Assembly: GCF_021134715.1 (NCBI RefSeq)
Contig: NC_060018.1
Location: forward strand, 6,899,501-6,963,500
DNA: 64,000 nt
Direction of reading: 5' to 3'
Origin: Daphnia pulex
Taxonomy: Eukaryota > Arthropoda > Branchiopoda > Diplostraca > Daphniidae
Part shown: one piece after another, positions 1-11,899 of the stretch
How positions within the stretch are numbered: the stretch's first letter is position 1
Layout of the letters: each line of letters begins with the position of its first letter
The notes under the pieces: generated by a model
Databases searched by the model: none
Told to the model about the DNA's origin: nothing
The model's input: the letters and a program-made list of their open reading frames with translations, nothing else
Translations under genes and position numbers: made by a program

Positions 1-2845
1 CCAGGCAGCAGCACTATGCTGGGCTGGAAGAAAGAAAAAAAAGTTGCACACAGACAGACAGACACTCTTTCTCTCTCTCTCTCTATCTTGATGTTTTTCA
101 CGCTCAGACTGTTTCATCTTTTTACATCATTCGCACAACAAGACGGCGGCGGCAACGTCCATTTTGTGTGTGTGTGTTAGTCAAACATCTTTTTCGCCCC
201 CCTCGTCTAACACACAGCAGTCGAGTAGAGAGAGAAGCGAGCCGATCTATTTCAGGAGTCGTTCATCCCTGGGACCCGACCCGAAAGTCAAAAAGAAAAA
301 AAGAAAAACTTTGACGTTTACGAAGGCGGCGGGAGCTTATAGAGAAAACCTTGGGTCAGAGCGAAGAAGCCAAAGTCCAATATACAGTATGTACGTACGT
401 ACGTCTGTATGTATGCAGGAGAATCGGTCGTTTCATTTTTTTTTTTGTTCGGTTATCGGCCGCAATTGAGGCTGGAGCACGTGTGTACAGGTGTCGACGA
501 AACCAATCTATCACGGAGCTCCCGTTGTAGGTGCACACACACATATACCTCATACCGTCGTGTCCTATAACACAGCCGAGAGAGAACGTATCGTATAAAT
601 TATATCTCTCTCTCTCTCTATACAATAACCGCAGCATTCAAACATGCAGATAGACGTATACATGTGTGTGTAGGTGTATAAATAGGACAAGGGGTTGCTG
701 CTGCTGCTGCCTGGAACACTTGGGGGGAGCCCGCGTACAGCAGGATGAGTCCAGGGCGTCAAAAAGACAAACACGAGCCATTTGGAACACACATGTGACA
801 ATACAAAGTATAGCACACAGACGCACAAAACAAAGTCTGCGGATGATGGAGCTCTTGTCGAATATTTCCTATATTTGATCAGGGTATGGATATATACCTA
901 TATACACCCTTCCCCATAGGTGTAGGAACAAGGTCTATGTGGTTTCTAATAGTATCAAAAAAGGCTGTAATTTATTTAGATTAGTCTGGATAGAGTTTAT
1001 ATAACCGACGGTTTTGGGAGCGGCAATTTATTTCTCGTCATATTTATGGATGATGATGATGATGTGGCCATCTGCCGCCTTATATAGCTGTTTGTCCTCG
1101 TTTCCACCTGACGAACGTCGCTAATTAGGCTGTTTTTGGCCATCAGCCTTGCTGATCGGTTTTCGCCAGAACCGATTGTATTCCGTCTGGAAATCGGATT
1201 TTTTCTTATGTAATACATACATAGAGACCCGTAGATTGTGCTAGACTTTCTTTTTGATAAGAATTTCAGGTGGTTGGTGGCATTACAGTTGTCACCTGTC
1301 GATCGATGCGGTTATCTTTTTGTCTCTATCCCTGTATACACACAGTGGGTATTGGGTAGGGAGACACATTAATTTTTATTCCCGCTTATATATCTATATT
1401 TTTTATTATTTATTTATTTGTTTTGTTTTGTTTTTTTCTTGTTTGTGTTTTCTTTTCCTTTTTTCCCATTTGATTTTTTTGTGTAGAATTTTTTTTTTTT
1501 TTTTTTTTTACGACCGCAACGTAGACTGGACGTTCACACACACGTGAGTCTTGGCTGGTTCGGTCGAACGGAACGAAAGGCCGCCGACAGTCGTCCGCTT
1601 TGGTCCGTCTGTTCACCAGCAGAACGGAAAAATAAAATAAAATAAAAAAATCTTTCAAAGAAAAAACTTCGTCCAAACTAAATTAACAAAAAAAGTGATT
1701 TTCTTCCCTATTTCTTCTCAAGTCTCGTGATCAGTTTGGGTAATAATTATCGAAATCTCAATGATTATTATACGTTTGATGAACCGACAGTTATTATTGT
1801 GTAATGAGATCTTGTTAGTTGAGGGAGGCGGCGCATGTGTAAGAAAAAACAAACGAACAAAAAGGTCTTTCTATCTACTATTCCCGGTTTTAGATGGATT
1901 TATATAAAAATTCTAAATGGTTGACACGCAACGTCTTGATTGGCTCCGACCGGAAGTCGTCTCACCAGAGGGCACCCCCCCCCCTCTCTCTCTTGTCTAG
2001 GTGCCGAATTGAGGGCCAACGCTCTCCCAACATCATAATGGTAAAAAATAAAAGAATTGATAATATCATCATCGGAGCCAAAACGCCATTTAAAAATAGA
2101 ATGGCATATCCGGAGGTATCGATAGGAAATTTCCGAATGCATCATCGGAAATGTGGTAAACGCCCTATAACCCGTCTGACGTGTTATCCGCTTATTTTTT
2201 TCCTTTTTTTTCTTTTTTGGAAAAGTAAAAGAAAAAAGGGTGTCATCTTTTTTTAGGCTTTCATTTATGGTTTCAAAAGTTATATTTGATTTTTTCTTCT
2301 TCTTCTTCTTTCGGCTGAGTCATAAAAATGGGAAACATAAAATAAAAATGAAATGAAAAAGTAAAAAGAAAAAAGACTTCCTACCAGATATGGGCTATAG
2401 AAAATAGATGGTGATTGAACAGGAATTCTAAACATGACGAATTGTAATGGATTGCAGGCGACATATAAGGGACCCGTGGAATGCGGTGTGTCCGAGATTT
2501 CCCAAAAGGTATAACCTCGATCACGTTCTTCGTGTTCTCCTCACTGTGTCCGGGACGGGAGAAATATATAAGCCCCCCAAAAGAAAAAATTCCTGACCCA
2601 ATGGCTAAATACATTATTACATCTCCATTCTCTCTCCATTCTCTCCTTCTCTCTTCGCCTATAAATAAAACAATGAAATGATTTCCAGCTTGGAAAATAT
2701 GGACAGCTTTTCGTCGTTTAATTATTTTAAAAAAAAATATTCACGATGAAAAATATCACGGCCGTCAAACCATCAAGCGTTTTGGAAAATGTCTGGTGGG
2801 AATAAACCAATGGGAGACGAGTGGCTTTTTTTTTCCTCTTCACTC

Positions 2846-2847
<2 letters not shown>

Positions 2848-2877
<30 letters not shown>
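2848..2877. repeat. (CTG)10 trinucleotide microsatellite
   Basis: Ten uninterrupted CTG units are visible. The surrounding frames are not coding by any other evidence, so this is treated as a noncoding length-variable microsatellite. Confidence 0.9.
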
Positions 2878-2879
<2 letters not shown>

Positions 2880-4124
2880 GATGCAACGGGAAAATGAGCT
2901 CGGGCAGTATAGACGTCCACCAGGCCGTCGAACCAGGTGAGAGGATGGAGTGGTAAGAGAGCTACACACACACACACACAGACGAACAAGGTGTGCTATT
3001 TAACGTGACTGGTATGCAAGGTATTTCTTCTCTGGCAGTCAACAACAACAACAGGCCCCGTCTGTGTGTGTCTGTCTGTGTGTGATGTAAAAACGAGACA
3101 AAATGGCAATGTCGTGCGCCGGCCGAGAAAACAACACTCACGCCACCGATGGCTGCGGGCTATTTTCTGCGTTGCTATGTGGTGGTTGCCTCCACGAAAT
3201 TACCACCCCCTTCTTCGTCTCTTTTGATATATTCTTGAAGTGTTTTTTTTTTCCTTTTTTTACCTGGCGGCGGCATCACATCCAGCAGCTTCGTCCAAAG
3301 CACCAAAAAAAAAAACTTCTTTTTTTTATTATTATTTTTTTTTCTTTCGATCGTCTGGTTTTATCCATTCGGGAGAAAAGAAAGAAAGAAGAAAAAGTTT
3401 CGTGCTGGCCTTGCCTTTTTTAAGAACTTTTGAAAATGTGTTTTTTTTTTTTTTGTTGTTGTTTGGCTGGGATGAATCTTTTTATTTAAAGGGCTCCGGC
3501 AGCAGCAGCAGCAGCAGCATCGTCAGAATTCCACCTGTTGGGGTTTTTGGTTGGAGAGCTGGAAGCGTTTGGTTATCGGCAGCGGTCACGTTCTACTATC
3601 TCGTCCGAGCGCGCTAGCAACCCGCTGGTCCGATCAGATATGAAACATTCCTTTTATTATTACTCCCATTAGAGTTCAAAGAACCGGGCCACTCTTCTCA
3701 TTCATCGTCCATACCTGCCTCATCCATGTATATACACACGCTCGCTTGCTCGCTTGCTCGATGTGTGTGTGTGCGTATAAATATGTAGTACAGTTACACG
3801 AGTCTGAAATGTTTTCGCCTCGTTTGTACTACTACAGAAGAGTCGCCCTCTAGCCATTGGCGGGCCAAACAAATCGATGCGGATCCCAGAGAAAGAGGAA
3901 AGAAAAAAAAAATAAAATAAGGGGCCCAGTTATAATAGTCAAATAAGTAAACACGAGCCGAGTTGGTTATTAGAACGCGGCTGACGCTCGTGTGTGTGTG
4001 TGTGTGTCTGCGTGTGGTTCTATGTATGTATATCTACGTGTACATAACGATGTTGACTGGGAATGAAGGAATGGGGCCGACCCCCTGTTGCTGCCTGATA
4101 TTATTACAAACACACAGCAGCTCG

Positions 4125-4149
4125 GGACGGACGGACGGACGGACGGACG
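4125..4149. repeat. (GGAC)n tetranucleotide microsatellite
   Basis: About six tandem GGAC units, followed within 100 bases by a CA run at 4242-4264. Confidence 0.85.
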
Positions 4150-4628
4150 AAGAAACCGCAAACCTGACGAGAGAGAGCTACAGTGTGTTTTGGAGACGGG
4201 CCTCAGGGCGCCAGCCGTCTGGACGGCCCACACACTGCCCAAACACACACACACACACACACACGGCTCTACTAGTACTACTAGACAGTATTATTTTGTT
4301 TTCCCATTACAATACGTGGAACAAGCTGAATAATAAGAAGAAAACGAGTTTCGCCTCAACCAGAGTCTTATTTTCTCAAAATCATTCCATATCGAGAACA
4401 CAATATAAGGAAAATCATTTTCAACACACACACACACACAGCACAGCACACAACCAACAACCAACAGTAGACCCAAAAGGGGCGACACCAAATATTCCAA
4501 AAATATAGTCAAATATATAAATTTTGGTCATTCTTATGTTGTCTTTTCAGAAAACAAAAATATAGGAATAATAATGATAAAAAGGAATGCAAGAAAGGCT
4601 AAAAAAGAAACAGTTGGGTCCGACCCGT

Positions 4629-6659
4629 TTAGCCGAGACCTACGTCGAGACACATCATCAAAATGAAGCCGAAAATGGCTCCCCACGAAGCTTGTCTTCC
4701 GTTTCCGCTGCAAAGTGTCAAAGAGGATTACATTAGAGAGGAATCACTTGGCCTCGTGGCACACAACTGTTACAGCTGGATATTGATATGATTGGCCCCT
4801 CCCCATTTCCGGTCGTTGCTGGCGAGACCCCAGTCGAGAGCCCACATCTTTCGACTTTATTATTTCATTTGCTTCATTTTCCCCAGACGCCCTCCACAGT
4901 CTACCAGCATCTCTCTATTACGGCAACTTCCTCCAACATTCAATTTCGATTCCGTAAATATCAGATTCGTTTAAAAAACAATCAATACTAATCGGGCCCT
5001 GATTCGTTTCGAGAGATCCCAACTCATTTCGACTGGAAGTGAACACACTACCACAAAAACTTAAGTTGGGAATAACCAGCCAAATAGATGACTAGACATA
5101 ACATGGTGGCGACCTCCAAGGGGGTCATCGGATCGGCTGGCCCACCATTGGAGAGGCGGAAATCAAATTAAAGTAAACAAAGTCAAACAGAACCTTTTCC
5201 ACTTCATTATCTCGGCACCAGATCGATGGCAACGAACCGAGTTTAGTGCTTCGCTTTGGAGTGCCGATTTTCCCATAAAACTTTAGGAAAATCTAAATGG
5301 ACAGAAATCATTTACTATTTAAATATGGCTCTTACCTCGAGGAGGCTTCAGGAATCAAATCATCACAGACTACGTACACCATTGCACCGGCCGCGAAGGC
5401 CATTGCGTAAGGGAGTAAAGGCTCGATCCACGATACGCAGAGCACACCAATCAGGCCAGCTATCGGTTCCACCATTCCACTCAATTGTCCATACCTAAAC
5501 ATCGAATACGGTTGTAAAAAAAAAGTTATCGCAATTTACAAACGATTTCTTTAAGTTACCAAAAACTCTTCCAAACTGAAACGCCTGAACCCCGTAACGG
5601 AAGGCTAACAGCCAGGCCTTCGGGAAAATTCTGAATCCCGATACCAACAGCTAAATTCCTGTGAATTGATTGTTGGATTTATGTTGGCATTTTTCAACTA
5701 TAATAAATAAAACATTTAATAATATTGGATACATGTAAAATCTACCTAGCGCTTTCGAAAGTGGCTTTGGGAGATTTTCCTATGGCTCCGAAACCTACAC
5801 CGACAGCTAGACCTTCTGCAAAAGTTAATTAAAAAATGTATTTATTCAAAATTAATCCCAGCAATATTCAATGACGTATAGTGAAAGTTAATAGAGAAAG
5901 TCAATAAAAAGAAACTACAAACCTGGAATGTTGTGAACTGTAATTGCAATCACTAGAAGGAGGATTCGCTTCCATTTTTCAGCTGACTGCTTATGAAGTT
6001 TGCTGTAGTCCTCATGAGAAAGACCTAAGCTTAATTCTTCTTCATCCCCAGTTGGTAAATGTGCTTTCCTTTTGATCAATCCATCTTTTGAGGACTTACT
6101 CAAGATTTCAGGTCCAGAACTATTTTTGATTTGTTTGTGTTTGGTTTCTGGTGATGAATTGTAATCAAAACTCAAATCAACTACAACAAATTGAAATATG
6201 TAATTAAGAAATAACTGTGATGAAAAAGAAGATAAAGAAAAAAAGTTACCCATCATTAATTCTGTTGATCCAATTTTGAAATAATGCATTAACTGATCAG
6301 CTGCAAAAACAAAAAGAGCTCCCATGAAGAAACCCAGCGCAACAGGGGCAAAGGCATATTCCCCTGATTCTCCGTACATCCCTGAGCTTTCTGCCATTTC
6401 AATTGCAGGAGCTAGAAGAGACCAATACGAAGCTGCCAGCATCACACCAGCAGCAAAACCAAGACTACTGTCTAAAAATTTTCTCTGTAAAATGAATACA
6501 ATTTTTGTTTAAAGATTAATTAACCACTTTTATTATAGAAAAAACTAATACCTGGGTACCCCTCATAAAAAAAACAAGAGCCGAACCGGCAGCTGTCAGA
6601 CCCCATGTAAACAAGGTACCAAAGATGGCTTGAATTTCAGGACTGTACCCAGAAATCAT
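4629..6659 (-). CDS. SLC39A11: Zinc transporter ZIP11 (SLC39A11 orthologue), 7 exons
   Basis: Complete minus-strand gene with exons 6659-6552, 6484-6250, 6180-5923, 5815-5746, 5658-5560, 5494-5336 and 4707-4629. All introns are GT/AG and the phases close to 335 residues plus TAA, the size of vertebrate ZIP11. The protein starts [14 protein letters not shown], then [19 protein letters not shown]. It has a hydrophilic loop of about 70 residues, then [14 protein letters not shown] (197-210, metal-site helix 4), [13 protein letters not shown] (233-245, helix 5), [10 protein letters not shown] and DDLIPEA, and ends CLDVGLG. These are family-specific motifs of the GufA/ZIP11 subfamily. The known role is import of zinc (perhaps copper) into the cytosol across Golgi or other membranes. 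The last exon lies 629 bases beyond the previous one and is easily missed. The intron at 6249-6181 is open in frame, so a naive translation wrongly adds residues. Confidence 0.95.
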
Positions 6660-7025
6660 ATTGATGAATACAATAAAATCACTTTTAAAAATAATTAAGA
6701 AATCATTAAACTACAGCATAAGAATAGAAGTTTGTACTAGAAATGAAACACTGCTATCAATTGACAATTGTACCAACTTATGAATTCATATCTTTGGGAT
6801 TTTTTTTTATCTTCAAACGTCAACAAGATTAGAATTTTACCTCTGATTCTAGTACATATAATGACTCCTAGGTGGCATCGCTAACATCTAAAAAATCACA
6901 AATAGAGGAAGTGGAAGTGACAGAAGTGTAGAAGTGACTGACGCCCTTGTTTACGAACGCACTCTTGCGGATGGCATCCTGTTCCCTGTTCCTGTTCCTG
7001 GGAATAAAGAATAAATTAACGAGAC
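6660..7025. promoter_or_regulatory. Presumed 5' UTR/promoter region of ZIP11
   Basis: These 366 bases precede the ZIP11 start codon. I see no clear TATA box. If the small plus-strand frame at 7026 is real, this is a divergent promoter. The assignment rests on position only. Confidence 0.35.
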
Positions 7026-7091
7026 ATGGCCCATCGTTGTCGTTCGGCCAAGGAATTAGTCGACGAAACGATTCCAGCTAGAATTAACAGG
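7026..7091 (+). CDS. Possible short first exon or micro-ORF, unrecognised
   Basis: An ATG at 7026 opens a 22-codon frame reading MAHRCRSAKELVDET followed by IPARINR. It ends exactly at a plausible donor (AGG|GTACCC, GT at 7092). Without splicing it stops after 25 residues. The composition looks protein-like and unlike the AT-rich surroundings. It sits head to head with ZIP11 at 366 bases. I do not recognise the peptide and found no convincing next exon before the transposon island begins at about 7.7 kb. It could be the orphaned first exon of a gene broken by the insertions, or chance. Confidence 0.25.
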
Positions 7092-7767
7092 GTACCCAAT
7101 TAACAAATAGTTCTGAGCTCAAATCAACTGACACTCCTATGATCCCGACGACAATTGAATATATGATTTTGATTCCTCTAAACTAAGAAGAAAAGGACCA
7201 TGCCACGAATGTGTCAAACGATGAAGCCCATTTTGAGTCCGTTTGCTCTTTTTCCGACGTCGATTAAATTGTCATTTTCAAATAATTTTTTTTGTAACCA
7301 ACGTCTCAAATAAGGCGTTTCATAACCAAAGCCGGAATACATTCTTGAAGCTTATAAAATTGTCAGGTATACCTGTTTTATCATTTTCCCTGTGAAAGAA
7401 TTTGAATTGGCGCCACGAATGCTGCGTTGCCATTTACGGCAAAGTAAAAAAAATCAGCCGTCGGGCTACAAATCGCAGTCTGATTACAAGAAAGCCCCAG
7501 ATTTTCATGTCAGATTTTATGTAACTTAATTCTATTTTATATTCTCTAAATTTTAAGCTTATTTCTAGATTTTATTCTTATGGGGTAATTTTCCACAAAA
7601 ATCGATAATTTTTTCGATTTTTGATCCCTTCCCCCACCCAAACGCCCCATCGCCCATCGTCAAGACAAAGTTTTTTTTACTTGACTTTGTGGTGCCTTTC
7701 AATTTAAGAACCCAAAAAAAAGTTATTCTTATGGGGTAAATCTGTGTCATTGTGGCTCCCGGACTAT
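7092..7767. other. Noncoding sequence before the repeat island
   Basis: No supported gene. The A+T-rich frames are short. Homology to the dispersed repeat at about 40.2 kb begins abruptly at 7768 (cacatgtcctatgcttc), so this is probably the boundary of an inserted or truncated copy. Confidence 0.5.
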
Positions 7768-8975
7768 CACATGTCCTATGCTTCAATGTTGTTGAAGCTC
7801 CAAATAATTAGAGCACTAGAAGAAGACAAAAATGGATTTTTCTTTTTGGTATTCAATCACGAAGATCAAATACCATGCAAACCCGTGGATTTAGTAAGTT
7901 TCTTTTTTGTTAAAAATTAAACAAATAATTACTTTTTTTTCTAAAGGAATTTATATTAAATTAGGGGAGGATTGGGGATGATTTGAAAAAATTTATTTTC
8001 CTAAGAATAGAACCAAAAGATCCCAAATTTAATTACAACTTTGACGGCAATCAACTTTCTGCAGCACTTTCTAGTAAAATTAATCCCTATGAAGGAGACA
8101 CTGTACTACACAAATTCTTACTGATTATTGCAAAAAGTAAGCAGATTTCACTTTGTAGTTTAATCAAATATTTCCAACAGAAAAGAAACATTTTAAAATG
8201 TGAAATTTAGGCTATAAAGCGAGAGTGGAGAGTGTTGAATCAACAGAAATTTTGTTCCAAAATCTTTACGTCACTTACCAAGGGTCGAAGAGAATGTATT
8301 GAACTTGACATTTGAATGTCCTTTTTGTGCATGTTTTACAACTGAAGTTGCATTGGATAATAACATTACTAACGATATTGTAAGTTCAAATTAAAAAAAA
8401 AAAATGTGAGTTTTGTTCGCTAAATTAATTCGTAATTAGGTTCTGGTGTAGAGCATGAAATTTTACTTTTGAAAGGTGAATCTAATTCGAGTGAGAAACG
8501 TTAAGGATCCCGATTATCCCACTAATTTATCGAAAGCAGTCAATGCCGTTAAAGAAGGAAAGAAACCTACTGAAGCTGCTGATTTGTTCAGAATTTCAGC
8601 AATAGCGTTAGATACCGAGGTAATTTTCAAATACAACAATCAAGAAGATTGATGTAACAAAATTGAAATTTTTTTTCATTGATATTTAAATGCTCCGTAG
8701 GCTGAAACTTTCAACAACTTCACTTGCAAACACTTTCAGCCTGAAAGTGTTTGCTAAAAACAATTTGTCGAAGGAGGAATCTGTGAAACAAGCTCTAAAG
8801 GAAGTAATAGAAAATGGTGAATCAGTTATAAGAGCAGCTTGAATTATAACATTGAACGAAAAGTATATCTTAGAAAGGTAATTATAGTTATTAATTAACT
8901 CTTCAACATAATTACTAACGAAACTTTTCCAATCACAGGTGCAATTACATCGAGTTTAAAAAAATAGACATGGTG
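7768..8975 (+). pseudogene. Copy A, psq-type HTH gene fragment of the dispersed family
   Basis: Closely matches the better copy at 40.2-41.4 kb exon for exon. Recognisable pieces include LEEDKNGFFFLVFNHEDQ, INPYEGDTVLHKFLL, a Cys-rich segment FECPFCACFTTEVALD, and a first helix-turn-helix-like unit with KEGKKPTEAADLF around 8540-8620. A second unit (VKQALKEVIENGES) spans about 8780-8880. The unit length and the G-x-S/K-x-x-x-AA pattern resemble Pipsqueak-type DNA-binding motifs, a family call made by eye. Damage relative to the 41 kb copy: the 5' exons are missing, and a short deletion after IRAA shifts the second HTH unit (AGAGCAGCTTGAATT against AGAGCAGCGGTGAATT). It is dead as a gene. Confidence 0.6.
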
Positions 8976-9070
8976 ACAGTCATGATATAGGGGGATCATG
9001 AAATACATCAACAAAAACAGATGGTCATTGACATCAACAAGTTCTAGTTTGTTGGTCTTCTAAAACCAAT

Positions 9071-9430
9071 GTGTCAATCACCGAGAAGACGAGGAGAGAA
9101 CGAGAAACGACGTTGAAAGCAGACAGAAATAAGATCTTTCTTATAGTTCATTTAAAATGTGTTGTATGTGACACCCCGGCTATAAAATTTAAAATTGCGT
9201 TGTCAAACACTTTTTTTTGTTGTGTTTGTGTTTGTGTTGTATTCGAAGAGAGGAAAGGTAGATTTTTGAAAAAATTTAAAGAGTTCATCCTGGTTTCATC
9301 CACCAGTCAGCCCAACTTTTTGCTGCAATCCATTCTGCATTGTTCACAGACCCTTATTCTTGATTTAGCCCTATGGCTTTTAGAAGAAACTGTTGATATT
9401 CTTTTTTCAGAAAATGGTTGTATTTTGCAT
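9071..9430 (+). repeat. Conserved noncoding tail shared with 41480-42055
   Basis: The stretch beginning gtgtcaatcaccgagaag recurs at 41485 onward and follows the psq-type gene in both places, so it is part of the same mobile or duplicated unit. The 41.7 kb copy carries an extra 226 bp insertion that is absent here. No coding function is supported. Confidence 0.6.
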
Positions 9431-9440
9431 TATATTTAAG

Positions 9441-9550
9441 TTATTACTTATTTTTGTTTATTCTTTTTTAAAATATTAAATATGAATTTTAAAATACTAA
9501 AAATGAATTTGAAAATTCATTAAACTAGAATAAACAAAAATAAGTAATAA
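9441..9550. mobile_element. 110 bp hairpin element with 24 bp terminal inverted repeats
   Basis: It begins TTATTACTTATTTTTGTTTA and ends with the exact reverse complement (24 bases including TTCT/AGAA). The A+T-rich interior is itself partly palindromic. A second full copy of the same 110 bp length is at 45794-45903 in opposite orientation. A half copy abuts the MITE end at 12950-12972. This looks like a small fold-back MITE or a structural terminus of the larger repeat. Confidence 0.65.
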
Positions 9551-9639
9551 AAACACACCCGCTAGAGGCACTTTGAAACTTTTTAACATTTTTCTTTCAG
9601 AATTTGTTGTCTTTTTGTGTGTGTTTTGAAGGGGAAGAT

Positions 9640-10078
9640 CTTCCGTCATAGTTCCGGGTCGCATTTTTGGGATAAATTTCCAGTTATAGGTTTTTTTGTT
9701 TTTGAAGTTGACGGAAGGAGGAGCGAGAGAGCAGGTGTTGCAAAATTATAAGCTAGCAGGAACAATTTTCTTGACACATTTTTATTTCATTTAACATAGC
9801 AACAGTCGAATTTAGCTTTTAACAAATGAAAATTCTTGGATTTGGTCAAGTGCAAAGAAGTTCAGAAGCCAAACAAATACAACAATCTTTTCCGGGGAAA
9901 AATAAGGGAATCAATAGTAAAGTAAATTATTCCGTAAGTTTAAGTTACGTTAAATTTATAACATCAATTGACAAATTTGCTACCTAGAATGCCACTCTGG
10001 GAGTAAGTTAAAAATAAAAAAAATCTTGCTTGCTTGCCATTCGGCCATTACCGTTACTCATAATCGAGACCAGACTAA
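9640..10078. repeat. 3' flank of copy A shared with copies B and C
   Basis: A block starting gatcttccgtcatagttccg and continuing through gacggaaggaggagcgagag recurs at about 12978-13400 and, inverted, at about 45345-45715. It follows the VSAPPPA stop in all three copies, so it is the constant 3' flank of the family. No coding exon is seen. Confidence 0.7.
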
Positions 10079-11891
10079 GCGGGAGGGGGTGCTGAAACAC
10101 GTAATTGTAAAACTTGCATGAGAAGATCCACGCGAGCTTTGGCTTCTCAGTCTTTGTTATTTATCCAAATATCCAAAAACTAAAACAAAAAACAAATAAA
10201 AATAATAATGAATTAATTTATGAACGAAAATCTCGAACTGAGTACCGAATAAGGAAACATATATACCTCTTTTTCGTCAAAAGGCGAAGCACATAGGGCT
10301 CGCAAGTGCAAGTGTAGCTTCACGTGACTGTCAATGAGGTCTCCAGCGATAACCATCGCCGAGCGGCACGCAATTTAAGTAGTTTTTGAAGAAAGACAGG
10401 ATCCCCTAGCCCATCAATCACAATGCGCTGAAACTCAGTTTGGATTAAAATCGAGTTATACTGTAGCTCAGGCGCTGATCGAGAAAGTAAATTAACTTCG
10501 CGCATTAATATCTATTAAAATTCGGAAAAAAATTTAAACATTGGCAACAAATTGTATTTATCAATAAATAATCTGAAGTAGTTTACCTTAAATGTAGTCG
10601 CTACGACTTCAAATTCGTGCAAAGTGGAGATCAAAAATCGTATATTTACTCCAAAATATTTAGCCACGCTAAGTCCAGAACGGCGCATAGTTTCGATCCA
10701 TTCACCTAAAATATGTATCAAATTTTATATTATATCATATTTTCAAATAACAAGCAAATAACTGTAGAAGATACTTACGGTACCAAGAGAATTTTCAGCA
10801 CAAATTATCAAAGTGTAAGATAATTTAAAAAAAATCACCAGAAGTTGGCTCTCTTTCTCACCAAAGCATCCAATTTAAAAGCTGGTCGTCTTGCGGGCGC
10901 CTTTGCAATTCCGTTCTCAATGCAGAAATCTGCAAGTGTATTAGACGCGAGTAATCACTGCGCGGTGTAAGCGGCGATTCCAGAACCACCTTTAAAATAA
11001 TAATGATAGCAGCTTATGTTAATCCTTTCTTAAATTGAAGAAAAATGTTATTGAGGTTATTAAATTCTTAAGGAATTTCCAATCTTATGTTTTAGTTTGC
11101 TAACCTGTCGATTCGAAGAGCCTTCCACGCATTTCGTTCGTAGTCCGGTGGATCGTGAGCTGCGTTTAGACGGAATTTTATGGCATTCTTCTTCTTTTCG
11201 GCAAATGCTACACCAGTGATGAACTGATGGTGTTCATGGGACGGATGATGGCCAGTGAAGTCTGAAATTAAGTCATAGACATCTGCTAAAACAACAGTTT
11301 TGTTCCGGATTGGTTCTGAGTGATCTTCAAACTGTTCAAATTCTGTTTTGGGTACAACAGCATCCCCTTCGACTGTTTTGACAAAACACACTTCATGGCT
11401 GTTCATCTTAGTAACTTCGTTCATTCGAACAGAATCGAGTTGGTGTTTGACTAAGAGCTTCCTCCAATCTTTCGTTGCTTCGTTGGCCAGCTCCCAATTG
11501 GTAGCATGACCAATTCATCTGTAAAATTTGAAACAATTAATTTTAATCATTTGCTTTAATTTAATGATTAGGAACAAATTACCAAAAGGGAGGGATCGTT
11601 CAATAATTTTCCTGTAGAGTCTGTTGCTGAGATCTCTAATGCTGAAGTACAGTTGTCGATACTTAGTCTTGTAGCTTGGGCAATCCAGAAAGGTGCACGA
11701 GAAAATAGAGTGCTCAACATCCATGGCAAGTTGATTGATATCCACTGCAGTGTAGACTTGAAGAGAAACATCACTGCGGCTTCTGTCCCACAATGCTTTA
11801 CTGAGAGCCTCTCTCACTTTTATACGAGTTGGGTCAAGACAATTGTGCTCATTCACACTATAGGAAGCGTAAAGATCAACATGGCCTTCTA
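10079..11891 (-). pseudogene. Copy A, TFS2M-domain gene of the dispersed family (degraded)
   Basis: Read on the minus strand. Exon about 11891-11582 encodes HNCLDPTRIKVREALSKAL, then MDVEHSIFSCTF, YKTKYRQLYFSIRDLSNRLY and RKIIERSLPF. This order (R-x-x-V-R-x-x-L, E-x-x-I/L-F, Y-K-x-K-Y-R-x-L-x-F-x-I-x-D-x-x-N) is that of the TFIIS central domain, most like the PHF3/DIDO type. The next exon (from about 11518) gives DELVML, then after a one-base shift NWELANEATKDWRKLL, completing the domain. Next come HHPSHEHHQFITGVAFA and KFRLNAAHDPPDYERNAW, a conserved region I do not recognise. Further exons are about 10989-10862 (SPLTPRSDYSRLIHL), 10505-10273 (LLSRSAPELQYNSIL) and about 10178-10079, ending VSAPPPA and stop. 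Lesions: the one-base shift near 11495, and a TGA at about 10140 where copies B and C have GGA. Confidence 0.6.
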
Positions 11892-11899
11892 GAAAAGTA

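Larger units (their letters stand above)
1..4628. other. Low-complexity, microsatellite-rich noncoding region
   Basis: I see no supported coding exon here. The stretch is full of simple repeats: TC near 67-84, CA at 2963-2980, CTG at 2848-2877, AGC at 3499-3519, TG at 3990-4007, GGAC at 4125-4149, and CA at 4242-4264 and 4423-4440. There are also many poly-T runs. The short open frames are rich in repeated residues encoded by these tracts and match no family I know. The right end presumably holds the 3' UTR of the ZIP11 gene, which reads leftward and stops at 4629. No polyadenylation site was assigned with confidence. Confidence 0.6.

Noticed and set aside
164-4508. Several open frames of 60-181 codons, e.g. 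3963-4508 and 3240-3617
   Set aside because: They translate CA, TC, poly-T and GGAC microsatellites and show no conserved residues or splice logic.
6181-6249. Extra 23 residues ([11 protein letters not shown]...) in ZIP11 after MM
   Set aside because: This is an in-frame intron with GT and AG borders. Removing it keeps the phase and restores the family alignment.
7945-7965. attaggggaggattgggg as a MITE end like 44477
   Set aside because: The sister sequence near 40410 aligns straight through this stretch, so it is point divergence, not an insertion.
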